From: Flavobacterium agricola
Lineage (GTDB): Bacteria; Bacteroidota; Bacteroidia; Flavobacteriales; Flavobacteriaceae
DNA: 64,000 nucleotides
NCBI RefSeq assembly: GCF_025919725.1
Contig: NZ_CP081495.1
Coordinates: 992,001-1,056,000, forward strand
Direction: 5' to 3'
Numbering within the stretch: position 1 is the first letter of the stretch; each line of letters begins with the position of its first letter. Position numbers and translations under genes: made by a program. Under the pieces are notes generated by a model. It was not told the origin of the DNA. It ran no database searches and saw only the letters and a program-made list of their open reading frames with translations. Positions 35,969 to 44,033 of this stretch are shown one piece after another.

Positions 35969-36265
35969 ATGAAATATATTTTCGTTTTAGGTTTACTTTT
36001 TAGTTTATCAAGTTGTGTAAACCAAACGCAACAACAAAACTTAGAATCGTTAGATCAGAAATCGGCACGCGAGGTTACTTTAACAACAGCAACCAAAGGC
36101 GATACGGTTTACCACATTACCAAACAAATTATTTGGGTAAATGGCGAAAAAATTCAAGAAAAAGCAGATACAATAACTACTAATTTGATTGAAAATACTT
36201 GGGCATCGGATACAAATGCTGATAAACCATTAAATCAAATTCCTATTTATGTAACGGTACAATAA
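35969..36265 (+). CDS. Small lipoprotein of unknown function
   Basis: This 98-aa protein starts with a lipoprotein signal (KYIFVLGLLFSLSSC, acylated Cys16), followed by a polar Gln/Thr-rich sequence. No domain is recognised. It begins a three-gene run in which the next gene starts 2 bp after its stop and the third directly abuts the second. It is therefore probably part of the YgiB/YgiC-type unit. Confidence 0.6.
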   Translation: MKYIFVLGLLFSLSSCVNQTQQQNLESLDQKSAREVTLTTATKGDTVYHITKQIIWVNGEKIQEKADTITTNLIENTWASDTNADKPLNQIPIYVTVQ

Positions 36266-36267
36266 TT

Positions 36268-36636
36268 ATGAAAAAATCATCTAAAGCAGTTCAGTTGGTA
36301 TTAATCACGTCGTTATTAGCTTCGTGTAACAAGCCCAACCCTGCCCCAGAAACTTTAGGACAAAAGGTGTATATGCGCGCAGATTCTACCGCTCAATATA
36401 CCGATGTTACACAACAATATTCACAACAACGTACCGGCGGTATGGGCATGGGCAATGCCTTACTTTGGTACATGGCTTTCAGACATTTAGGCGGCGGCAT
36501 GGGTTATGGTGCGCAAGGCATTCATCCAAGCTCGGTTTCTGGTACAAATGCTAGTAAAGCAAAAGCTTTTGAAGGAGCAAAACGTGGCGGATTTGGTAAC
36601 ACAGCAAAAACTAAAGAAACAAGCGCATCTTCTTAA
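36268..36636 (+). CDS. YgiB-like glycine-rich lipoprotein
   Basis: This 122-aa protein has a lipobox (LVLITSLLASC, Cys20), followed by a low-complexity Gly/Met/Tyr-rich segment (GGMGMGNALLWYMAFRHLGGGMGYG) and a Ser/Lys-rich tail. This matches the style of YgiB/DUF1190 proteins. In enterobacteria ygiB precedes ygiC, a glutathionylspermidine-synthetase-like gene, and the same order occurs here. The assignment therefore rests on composition and context rather than on strong sequence identity. Confidence 0.55.
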   Translation: MKKSSKAVQLVLITSLLASCNKPNPAPETLGQKVYMRADSTAQYTDVTQQYSQQRTGGMGMGNALLWYMAFRHLGGGMGYGAQGIHPSSVSGTNASKAKAFEGAKRGGFGNTAKTKETSASS

Positions 36637-37776
36637 ATGAAAATAAAATACAATACAAAAGATCCGAATTGGATAAAACGTGTGGAAGATTTGGGTTACG
36701 GGTACCATACCGACAACCAAACGCCATATTGGATTGATCATTACCATTTTAGCATTACCGATTATTTTGCCGAAAAAATTTATGCTGCCACGGCAGAGCT
36801 TTGGCAAATGTGTTTGCATGCGGTAGAACATGTTATCGAACATAAAAAATACGATATATTTCATATTCCTAAATACATACAACATCATATTGAACGTAGT
36901 TGGGAAAATGATGTACCAAGCATTTATGGCCGTTTTGATTTTGCTTACGATGCAGAAAAGCAACAACTAAAAATGCTAGAATTTAATGCGGATACGCCAA
37001 CTTCGTTATTTGAATGCGGTGTGGTACAATGGCATTGGAAAGAACATTTTTTTGGCTCAGGCAAAGATCAGTTTAACAGCGTGCACGAACAATTAATACA
37101 AAGTTGGACCGATTTAAAACCTTACTTAAAAGGGAATATTTTACATTTTACTTGTATTCAGGAAAGTTTAGAAGATTTAACCAATACCGAATATTTACGC
37201 GACACAGCCATTCAGGCAGGAATAAATACCAAATTAGTTTACATTGAAGATTTAGGTTGGAATGGGCGTTGTTTTGTTGATTTGGAAGGTGAAGAAATAA
37301 ACAGCATTTTTAAGCTTTATCCGTGGGAATGGATGGTGCACGAAGAATTTGGAATTAACCTTGTAAACGATAGCAACGAAGCGCAATGGATTGAACCCAG
37401 CTGGAAAATGATTTTGTCTAACAAAGCTATTTTAGCTATTTTATGGGAGCTTTACCCACATCATCCGTTGTTACTAGAAACCTACATTGGTACACCTAAT
37501 GGTATGACCAATTATGTAAAAAAACCTTTATTATCTCGAGAAGGTGCTAATATTAGTTTTGTAGTAAACAAAAGCGAAATATATAATACAGAAGGAGATT
37601 ACGGTTCTGAAGGTTTTGTTTACCAAAAGTTAGCGCAATTACATAAAGAAGAAACTGGTTTTACCATTATTGGTAGCTGGATTATTGGACAAGAACCTTG
37701 TGGAATTACTTTTAGAGAAAGTGATTACCCGATTACCACGGATAAAAGTAGGTTTATTCCGCATATTATAGAATAA
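36637..37776 (+). CDS. Glutathionylspermidine synthase-like ATP-grasp protein (YgiC family)
   Basis: This 379-aa protein corresponds to the C-terminal synthetase domain of glutathionylspermidine synthase, an ATP-grasp fold that makes amide bonds. Typical motifs are PYWIDHYHFSI near the start, YGRFDFAYD and LKMLEFNADTPTSLFE (metal/ATP site), LYPWEWMVHEE, KPLLSREGANI and the terminal SWIIGQEPCGITFRES. The amidase half is absent, as in YgiC and YjfC, whose substrates are not established. The ATG directly follows the TAA of the YgiB-like gene, so the two are coupled. Confidence 0.85.
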   Translation: MKIKYNTKDPNWIKRVEDLGYGYHTDNQTPYWIDHYHFSITDYFAEKIYAATAELWQMCLHAVEHVIEHKKYDIFHIPKYIQHHIERSWENDVPSIYGRFDFAYDAEKQQLKMLEFNADTPTSLFECGVVQWHWKEHFFGSGKDQFNSVHEQLIQSWTDLKPYLKGNILHFTCIQESLEDLTNTEYLRDTAIQAGINTKLVYIEDLGWNGRCFVDLEGEEINSIFKLYPWEWMVHEEFGINLVNDSNEAQWIEPSWKMILSNKAILAILWELYPHHPLLLETYIGTPNGMTNYVKKPLLSREGANISFVVNKSEIYNTEGDYGSEGFVYQKLAQLHKEETGFTIIGSWIIGQEPCGITFRESDYPITTDKSRFIPHIIE

Positions 37777-37791
37777 TTTTTATTTTAAAAC

Positions 37792-37821
37792 TTGCGTAAT
37801 TAAAATTTATACGTAATTTTG
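37792..37821 (+). promoter_or_regulatory. Promoter of tRNA-Ser
   Basis: TTG at 37792-37794 and TAATTTTG at 37814-37821, 19 bp apart, match the Bacteroidetes consensus closely. They lie 22 bp before the mature tRNA end. Confidence 0.65.
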
Positions 37822-37843
37822 CAACGCATTACAGCAAGCTATT

Positions 37844-37928
37844 GGAGAAATGGCAGAGTGGTCGATTGCGGCAGTCTTGAAAACTGTTGACTGTAACAGG
37901 TCCGGGGGTTCGAATCCCTCTTTCTCCG
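37844..37928 (+). tRNA. tRNA-Ser (anticodon UGA)
   Basis: The acceptor stem GGAGAAA (37844-37850) pairs with TTTCTCC (37921-37927), followed by discriminator G. The anticodon stem GCAGT/ACTGT holds the loop CTTGAAA with anticodon TGA (37878-37880). A long variable arm and the T-loop GGTTCGAATCC are present, as expected for a class II serine tRNA. CCA is not encoded. Confidence 0.96.
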
Positions 37929-37933
37929 CAAAC

Positions 37934-37963
37934 AAAAAGCCGATGAATATTCATCGGCTTTTT
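37934..37963 (+). terminator. Terminator of tRNA-Ser (30-bp perfect palindrome)
   Basis: A perfect 30-nt palindrome (half-site AAAAAGCCGATGAAT) begins 6 nt after the tRNA. The identical 30 nt recur at 40610-40639. Confidence 0.9.
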
Positions 37964-38047
37964 GTTTGCGATTTTTTCACAATAGTTTTAAAAAAAATAC
38001 GTTAAAAATATAAGCTTTACCCTATAACAAACTTATATCTTTAACCT

Positions 38048-40597
38048 ATGAACGCTTACATCTTATCTAAAATTAAGATTAAACTTCTTTTATGTTTAAT
38101 TTTTACTTGTATCTCTTTAAGTCTTTATGCTCAGGTTGGTATCAATACCATTTCACCTAAAGCAACTTTAGAAATTCAACATAACCCATTAAGCAACAAT
38201 GCTCCTGGTATTATTGTTCCAAAAGTTAAAACATCTGATTTGGTTAATTTTGTAACCAATGGCGGTCAATTCACCTCTGATCACATAGGAATTATGACGT
38301 ATATTATTGATGCAGATGTTGATGTAACTCAAGATAATATTTCTTTAATGTTTAGAGATATTAAAAACCCTGGTTATTATTTTTTTGATGGTACAACTTT
38401 TATTGGCTATGCAGCTTCTGCACAGTTTAGTCATATTTCTCAGCCATGGTACAGTGAAACGACAAACTTAGGAGCTACATCTGTGACCGAAAACATTTAC
38501 CAAGAAGCTCAAGTGGGGATCGGAAAAAGCGGAGTTATTGATCCTAATGCACAACTCGAAATTACTTCAACAGATAAAGGAATCTTAATTCCTCGGCTAT
38601 CTAGAGCACAACGCGATGCAATTACCACACCGTCAGTCTCTATGTTAATTTGGAATACAGACGAATTGTGTTTAAATTTTTACAAGGGTGACACGCTTGG
38701 TTGGAAATCTATTTGTGAAAATAACATTCCTGCTGAGTTTACTATTACAAACTGTTCTAGTAGCTTGGTTCAAGGTACTTATGTTGTGGGTACAGCAACA
38801 GATAATTCGAATTACATTCAGTTAAATGTAAATGTTACAAAAAAAGGCGAATATAACATTGAAGCAACCACTTCTATAGGTTTATATTTTCAAAAAAATG
38901 GAACATTTCCGGCCGAAGGAAATTACACCATTATAATTCCTGGATATGGTAGTCCAACGGTAGCTACCGAAGATATTGTTGCACCTTTAACAGATGAAGC
39001 TGCTATTTCTATCAATGGTGAAGATATTATTTGTAGCGTCCAAATTCCTGTAATTAAACCTGCTACAGTTAAATATTCAATCAATACTGCTAGTACAGAA
39101 TCAATTACTAAAGGTGTCTCAATTAAGGGCCATAAATTAGTTTTAGACTTAAATGTTTTGGTTGCAGGTACATCAAACATGACTGCCACAGATAAAGCTG
39201 GTTTGGGCTTAACTTTTAAAGCTTATAATCAAATTTTAAAAACTGAAACTGATGGTTCTCCTAAACAACAAAACATTACTTTGTACGCTGAAGAAGGAAC
39301 AGTACCTTCAACTTTTTCAGGGAGTAGCTTAGATTTTGAGTTAGAAGGATTAGGTCAAGACATTGCTCAAACACCATATGACTTTTCAGTTCCGATTATT
39401 AGCAATGAAGCAATCGCTACGTGTTCTTCAATAGTACTTGAAGGGGATTATGTAGCCCGCAAAAGCTTAAATACAAATCATTTTATTACCGTTACTGTTG
39501 ATGTAACCTCACCAGGAAGTTATAATTTTTATGCTACAAATGCAGCAACCAACATTACTTATTCGGCCTCAGGTGGATTTACTAAAACAGGATCACAATC
39601 TTTTATAGCCAAAGCAACAACAATATCTAATACTACAATTACAGAAAATATAGGTTCATACAACTTTACATCTACTTTTAACACTAACCCATTTTGTACA
39701 TTTAATGTAGATGTTATTTATCCTGCAACAAATGTTTTACTATACACGCCTGATGCAAATCAGATGAAGTCGGCGTTAACACCAAGCGTTGCAACAAATA
39801 ATTTTGCTCCAAAAGGTAAGTTTAAAACAGAAGCTTTAAATTTAATATATGATGCAAGTAGCTGGACTTTATCTAGCGCAACATTATTAAACTACATTAA
39901 TAATCAAAATGTTCAGATTATTATAATTCCTTCTAGGGTTATCATACCTGACGACGCACAACAAGTTTTAGCTAACTTTATAAACAAAAAGAATGGTTTG
40001 GTATTTTTTACAGGCGCAGGTACTCTACAACAAGCTACAATCTTAGAGTCATTAATTCAAAAAACTTATCCGACAAGTGGAGCAGTTGTAAACCCAAATA
40101 ACTTTGGCGGGCAATATCTTCAAGCTATGACTTTAAGTGGTGATAATGATAATCCGTACATAAATGGGCCATTTGGTAATGTTTTAAATAAATTTTTCCT
40201 AACTTATCATTATAACATTACTCCAGATATTGTTTTATCAGGTTCGTCAACGGTTTTAAAATCATTAGTTTCATTACCTAATGCACCGCTATTAACTGCT
40301 AGAAATGCATTTGTATATTCTGACACTCCTGGATTATTTATTTTGCCTGGTGACACAGCAACTTTAGGTAATGCAAATACATTATACGGAAACTATTCTC
40401 CGATTCAAGCTAATACGCAAGCTATTAATGCTTTCTCGTACAACGGAGTAGCAACATCAACCAATCAATATCCAGTGCAAACTTTAACCCCTGGGTTAGT
40501 TATAAATTGGGTACTGTTTGGAAATATTATGGCCGAGTACATTAAATATTCATACAACAATTACAACGATAGCATTGTAATTGATAGGTTACCGTAA
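38048..40597 (+). CDS. Large secreted surface protein with repeated beta modules
   Basis: This 849-aa protein has a signal peptide (about residues 1-29) followed by the Bacteroidetes N-terminal phrase QVGINTISPKATLEI. A second similar phrase (GIGKSGVIDPNAQLEITSTDKGILIPRLS) resembles tail-fibre or adhesin bases. Two related beta domains begin at about residues 235 and 457 (CSSSLVQGTYVVGTAT; CSSIVLEGDYVARKSL). The last 280 residues (NVLLYTPDANQM, VQIIIIPSRVIIPDD, GLVFFTGAG) look like an alpha/beta, glutamine-amidotransferase-like module. No type IX sorting tail is obvious. The function is unknown; adhesion or exposure on the surface is a guess. Confidence 0.65.
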   Translation: MNAYILSKIKIKLLLCLIFTCISLSLYAQVGINTISPKATLEIQHNPLSNNAPGIIVPKVKTSDLVNFVTNGGQFTSDHIGIMTYIIDADVDVTQDNISLMFRDIKNPGYYFFDGTTFIGYAASAQFSHISQPWYSETTNLGATSVTENIYQEAQVGIGKSGVIDPNAQLEITSTDKGILIPRLSRAQRDAITTPSVSMLIWNTDELCLNFYKGDTLGWKSICENNIPAEFTITNCSSSLVQGTYVVGTATDNSNYIQLNVNVTKKGEYNIEATTSIGLYFQKNGTFPAEGNYTIIIPGYGSPTVATEDIVAPLTDEAAISINGEDIICSVQIPVIKPATVKYSINTASTESITKGVSIKGHKLVLDLNVLVAGTSNMTATDKAGLGLTFKAYNQILKTETDGSPKQQNITLYAEEGTVPSTFSGSSLDFELEGLGQDIAQTPYDFSVPIISNEAIATCSSIVLEGDYVARKSLNTNHFITVTVDVTSPGSYNFYATNAATNITYSASGGFTKTGSQSFIAKATTISNTTITENIGSYNFTSTFNTNPFCTFNVDVIYPATNVLLYTPDANQMKSALTPSVATNNFAPKGKFKTEALNLIYDASSWTLSSATLLNYINNQNVQIIIIPSRVIIPDDAQQVLANFINKKNGLVFFTGAGTLQQATILESLIQKTYPTSGAVVNPNNFGGQYLQAMTLSGDNDNPYINGPFGNVLNKFFLTYHYNITPDIVLSGSSTVLKSLVSLPNAPLLTARNAFVYSDTPGLFILPGDTATLGNANTLYGNYSPIQANTQAINAFSYNGVATSTNQYPVQTLTPGLVINWVLFGNIMAEYIKYSYNNYNDSIVIDRLP

Positions 40598-40609
40598 AGA
40601 ATTTAATAA

Positions 40610-40639
40610 AAAAAGCCGATGAATATTCATCGGCTTTTT
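40610..40639. terminator. Terminator identical to that of tRNA-Ser
   Basis: The same 30-nt perfect palindrome as at 37934-37963. It lies between the surface-protein gene and the convergent minus-strand trio and can serve both. Confidence 0.9.
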
Positions 40640-40656
40640 ATTGATATCGGTAATAT

Positions 40657-40854
40657 TTATTTATCTTTTTTAAACAACGAGAAAAATAACCCACCCATTA
40701 AACCACCATATAAGGTACTATTTGTTGGATTTGAAGTTATGGCACAACTACCAGAATGGCATCCCACAAATTTATAATATAAAAACCCGGCTATCAAACC
40801 AACCAGAATACCTATAATCCATAAAATATGATTTTTAAAAAACTTTTGTAACAT
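40657..40854 (-). CDS. DUF6132-type small membrane protein
   Basis: This 65-aa protein has two membrane helices (IIGILVGLIAGFLYYKF; TLYGGLMGGLFFSLF). Between them is a short loop CHSGSCAITSNPTNS, the Cys-containing pattern of DUF6132. Such proteins often sit with rhodanese or sulfur-related membrane genes. It is the last of three closely packed minus-strand genes. Confidence 0.7.
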   Translation of the reverse strand: MLQKFFKNHILWIIGILVGLIAGFLYYKFVGCHSGSCAITSNPTNSTLYGGLMGGLFFSLFKKDK

Positions 40855-40857
40855 GTA

Positions 40858-41064
40858 TTATTTTTTATGAGATGAAACAGGAAGCGAGCACGCTGAACTT
40901 GAACCGCATCCAATGTTAAACAAAGGTAATAAAGCAAAAATTCCTCCAGCAAAAATAAAGCCCACATGGTTTATTTCGATTCCCTGAAATATTACAAAAA
41001 TTGCTAAAAGCAAGCGTAAAAAACGCATTATATTCCAAGTTTTAAGCCATTTAATCAGTTTCAT
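40858..41064 (-). CDS. Small membrane protein with C-terminal cysteines
   Basis: This 68-aa protein has a pair of helices (MRFLRLLLAIFVIFQGIEI; GFIFAGGIFALLPLF) ending in NIGCGSSSACSLPVS. It resembles the YgaP membrane tail or DUF2892 proteins found with rhodaneses, but no firm family is claimed. Its ATG overlaps the stop of the upstream methyltransferase gene (ATGA), and the DUF6132 gene starts 3 bp after it. Confidence 0.6.
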   Translation of the reverse strand: MKLIKWLKTWNIMRFLRLLLAIFVIFQGIEINHVGFIFAGGIFALLPLFNIGCGSSSACSLPVSSHKK

Positions 41065-41648
41065 TTCTTTATTAAATTTATAAAAAGTTCAAAATTATTT
41101 CTAGGTTTTATGCTGTTGTAGCAGCTTTCAAATTTATGGAAAGTAAAATACGGTTCAAACAATAATTTATATTCAGCTGAATCACCACCAAAAGGAGGAA
41201 ATGGATTATTGAAATTTTTAGTAAACAAAACACCAACCAAACGTCCATTATTTTTTAAAAGTTGATGCATTTTTTTTACGTAGTTTAAGCGCATTTCAGG
41301 TTGTAATGCACAAAAAAAAGTTTGCTCTAAAATTAAATCGTAAGCGCCGTTATGGGTAAAAAAATCATCGCAAATAATTTTAACTTGAGGGTTGTTTTGA
41401 AACTTATTATGTAAATCTGCAATAACTTGCGGTACAATATCTAATAAAGTAATATTTGTAAAGCCTTGCTCAGCCAAAAAAAGTGCTTCGTATGCATTAC
41501 CACATCCCGGAATTAATATAGCAGCCTGCTTGTTGTTATATTGTTCTAAATAGGTTTTAATAGGTGGCGAAACCTGCCCCAAATCCCACTGTATTTGTTG
41601 AGTTTGCCAACGATTGTTCCAATAATGCTTATCAATAATTTCTGTCAT
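41061..41648 (-). CDS. SAM-dependent methyltransferase (thiopurine methyltransferase-like)
   Basis: This 195-aa class I methyltransferase begins with YWNNRWQTQQIQWDLGQVSPP, the start pattern of the TPMT family. It carries motif I as ILIPGCGNAYEA and then LLDIVPQVI, DDFFTH, and EQTFFCALQPEMRLNYVK. TPMT relatives methylate thiols, selenium or tellurium compounds. The two Cys-containing membrane proteins downstream in the same operon fit a sulfur- or metalloid-related role, but this is inference. Confidence 0.8.
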   Translation of the reverse strand: MTEIIDKHYWNNRWQTQQIQWDLGQVSPPIKTYLEQYNNKQAAILIPGCGNAYEALFLAEQGFTNITLLDIVPQVIADLHNKFQNNPQVKIICDDFFTHNGAYDLILEQTFFCALQPEMRLNYVKKMHQLLKNNGRLVGVLFTKNFNNPFPPFGGDSAEYKLLFEPYFTFHKFESCYNSIKPRNNFELFINLIKK

Positions 41649-41787
41649 ACAACGTACATATTTGCAAAACGTATTTCAGATTTGCATCCAAATATAAATA
41701 TAAAAAATTGTAAGGTTTTATTCGCATCATTTAACAATAATAAAGCTTTGCAAAAGTTATGATTGAATACAAACACATTTTGAGAAT

Positions 41788-42231
41788 ATGGAACATCAAT
41801 ACCTTTTACTTATTCATTTATTAGCTGCCTGCATTTGGGTTGGTGGCCATTTGGTTTTAGCCATTGTTATTTTGCCTGAGGTTTTAAAGAAAAAAAGCCC
41901 TGAGCTACTTTTAAACTTTGAAAGAAAATATGAATATTTAGGATTACCGTCTTTACTTTTATTGGTAATTACCGGGGTTTGGATGGGATACGGCTATGGC
42001 GTTACGGTGCGCGATTGGTTCCATTTTGATAATCCAATTGAAACTGTTATTTCTGTAAAACTCATATTTTTAATCCTGACTGTAGCTTTTGCAATAAATG
42101 CAAACTTTTTTGTGTTACCAAAATTATCCGCTAAAACCTTGCCTTTAATGGCTTTTCATATTATTTGTGTTACAATTTTAGGTATTGCTTTTGTTTTTGT
42201 AGGATCATCAGTTCGGTTTGGAGGTTTATAA
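41788..42231 (+). CDS. CopD-like four-helix membrane protein
   Basis: This 147-aa protein has four hydrophobic helices: LLIHLLAACIWVGGHLVLAI, LLLLVITGVWMGYGY, ISVKLIFLILTVAF and HIICVTILGIAFVFV. The His residues in HLLAACIWVGGH and HIICV are placed as in CopD/DUF2269-type proteins, which may bind heme or copper. It is a single gene with no terminator hairpin directly after it. Confidence 0.7.
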   Translation: MEHQYLLLIHLLAACIWVGGHLVLAIVILPEVLKKKSPELLLNFERKYEYLGLPSLLLLVITGVWMGYGYGVTVRDWFHFDNPIETVISVKLIFLILTVAFAINANFFVLPKLSAKTLPLMAFHIICVTILGIAFVFVGSSVRFGGL

Positions 42232-42673
42232 AATAAATCACACAAGCACATTTTTACAACTAAATTACAAACAGCAACTCCTTATAATAATGAGGTTGAA
42301 AAACGCTTATTTCATAAATATGAAATTTATCCGGATTATCAATTTTCTTTAAATTCCTCTTTTCGGTTAAGCGCTGAATCACTTAACAGTAATTAGTTAT
42401 AACCATTCATTTTTAAAAGCAAAACACATTAAACAACTGATTTTGAGGACTATTATTTAACTATATATTTGTTTGGCACGCTTTTTGGCTTACGGCTAAA
42501 TGATAATGGATTAAAAAATTATAAACCATTCATTTATATAGATAGAACGAAACATTATCACATAATCCTCATAATCATGTTTAAAAATGTACCACATATT
42601 ATTAACAAAGTTGTGATGGCTAAAGAACCATACAAAAGTTCTATGTATAAAAATGAAATAAAATTATTTACTT
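42232..42673. other. Intergenic region, possibly decayed coding DNA
   Basis: No intact gene is supported over 442 bp. Two open stretches read like protein but have no start or end. One lies in the same frame just after the CopD stop to about 42393 (contains PYNNEVEKRLFHKYEIYPDY). The other is from about 42438 to 42560 (contains DYYLTIYLFGTLFGLRLND). These may be leftovers of a lost gene, or chance. Confidence 0.35.
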
Positions 42674-43051
42674 ATGAAATATTTTATCATGCTAGGCTTA
42701 TTTATTTCAAGTTTAAGTGCTTTTGCTCAAACTCAAACAGCCGTAACTTCAAACGGAAAAAAAGTACTTTTAAAAGATGATAATACATGGCACTATGTAG
42801 AAAATTCTAAACAAAACTCTTATTATTCGAAATGTAACTTAGGAGCTAATTTCAAGGAATCAAGTGGTAATGAAAAACTTAGAAAACAAGTTGCCTTAGA
42901 AAATAATTGTAAAACAAGTGATATAATTTTTATTCATATGAATGAAGGCCCTAATCATGGTATATATACATTATGTGTTGAAGGTAATTTCATGAAGTAT
43001 AAAAAAATTAAAAACTCTTTTATAAGAGTTGATAAAAATAAAAGAAATTAA
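42674..43051 (+). CDS. Small exported protein of unknown function
   Basis: This 125-aa protein has a signal peptide (KYFIMLGLFISSLSAFAQ). It is followed by VTSNGKKVLLKDDNTWHYV, a phrase shared by many exported Bacteroidetes proteins (DUF3157-like). The rest (CNLGANFKESSGN, CKTSDIIFIHM, TLCVEGNFMKYKK) has four cysteines that could form two disulfides. The function is unknown. Confidence 0.65.
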   Translation: MKYFIMLGLFISSLSAFAQTQTAVTSNGKKVLLKDDNTWHYVENSKQNSYYSKCNLGANFKESSGNEKLRKQVALENNCKTSDIIFIHMNEGPNHGIYTLCVEGNFMKYKKIKNSFIRVDKNKRN

Positions 43052-43056
43052 AAAAT

Positions 43057-43087
43057 AAAAAAGGTTACTGAGTTAGTAACCTTTTTT
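43057..43087. terminator. Bidirectional terminator at the end of the urease operon
   Basis: Stem AAAAAAGGTTACT/AGTAACCTTTTTT with a 5-nt loop, between the small exported-protein gene and the convergent urea-transporter gene. Confidence 0.88.
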
Positions 43088-43089
43088 AT

Positions 43090-44001
43090 TTATTTAAAAT
43101 CTTGATTTAAAAACTTATGAAATTGCGTACCGCGAACCTTACTTACAATCCACTCATCTAGTTTTTTAATTGGAAACATTACCCACATAGCAAAAACGAA
43201 CGGAAAGGTTAAAGTTGTAATATCTAAATCCATCATAAAAATATCTACATACGTACCAATAATTACGCTGATTAGAACGTAAATACCAGCGCGTACCTTA
43301 TCTTCGCCCATGGCAATACCACAAAGTACTGCATTAAAGCTAAACATGCCAGCACCAATTAATGTATTTGAAACCTCGTAATTACGAGCAATAAAAACGC
43401 TAATAATTACCGCGGCAAATCCGTAAAGTGCTTGTAACGGTCGACTAATAAATACGCCCACAAAAAATAATAATCCGGCTACAAATGTACCTTGTAACAA
43501 TACCTCAGCAAAGGCATTAATTAAAATGGTAATGTTGTTGCTTTCTTGAATTATTTTTTCGGCTGTAGAAACCACGCGCACTCCTAAATGGGTTGCATCT
43601 AAAAAATACATAGACAACCAAGTAAACAAAACAAACGGAAACGTATAAGCTGGTAATCCGCGCTTTAAGGCCCAATGCATTAAAAAGGTTGCTAAAATAG
43701 TTGCTACAAACATGGTTAAATAAACGGCTGTAGATGGCTCAAAAAACACAATTAATGCAATTCCGATTAATGTTGGGTTAAACCCATACAATCCGCTACC
43801 TATTTCACCGGCATCGTACTTTAAAAGCTTTGCCATTATAATAGCCACAATGTTGCACATGGCAGCACAAATCCCCATTTCTAATGAATCGTAACAAATA
43901 GCTATAAAGAATAAAATACCTGTAATTGCATTTTCTTGAAGCATGATTTGAGCAATTCCTCTAAAAAAAGCTTTAAAATAATATAGTACCACGTTATTCA
44001 T
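43090..44001 (-). CDS. Urea transporter (UT family)
   Basis: This 303-aa integral membrane protein forms a urea channel-like transporter. The start at 44001 (MNNVVLYYFKAFFRG) is preferred, because the longer frame from 44055 overlaps ureD and adds a polar, non-conserved stretch. The two-fold pseudo-repeat typical of UT proteins is visible: GLPAYTFPFVLFTWL in the first half and DITTLTFPFVFAMWV in the second, each with a GLYGFNPTLIGIAL- or FSFNAVLCGIAMG-type pore segment. It is the last gene of the urease operon, so it supplies the enzyme's substrate. Confidence 0.9.
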   Translation of the reverse strand: MNNVVLYYFKAFFRGIAQIMLQENAITGILFFIAICYDSLEMGICAAMCNIVAIIMAKLLKYDAGEIGSGLYGFNPTLIGIALIVFFEPSTAVYLTMFVATILATFLMHWALKRGLPAYTFPFVLFTWLSMYFLDATHLGVRVVSTAEKIIQESNNITILINAFAEVLLQGTFVAGLLFFVGVFISRPLQALYGFAAVIISVFIARNYEVSNTLIGAGMFSFNAVLCGIAMGEDKVRAGIYVLISVIIGTYVDIFMMDLDITTLTFPFVFAMWVMFPIKKLDEWIVSKVRGTQFHKFLNQDFK

Positions 44002-44033
44002 ATTAATCTGTTTTTTAGTTGGTTGGTTGATAT

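Noticed and set aside
37934..40639. Identical palindromes as ends of an insertion sequence
   Set aside because: There is no transposase, no target duplication, and each palindrome works as a terminator in its place.
42469..42780. 103-codon frame overlapping the start of the exported-protein gene
   Set aside because: It starts at TTG, overlaps a gene with a clear signal peptide, and loses protein character after about 40 codons.
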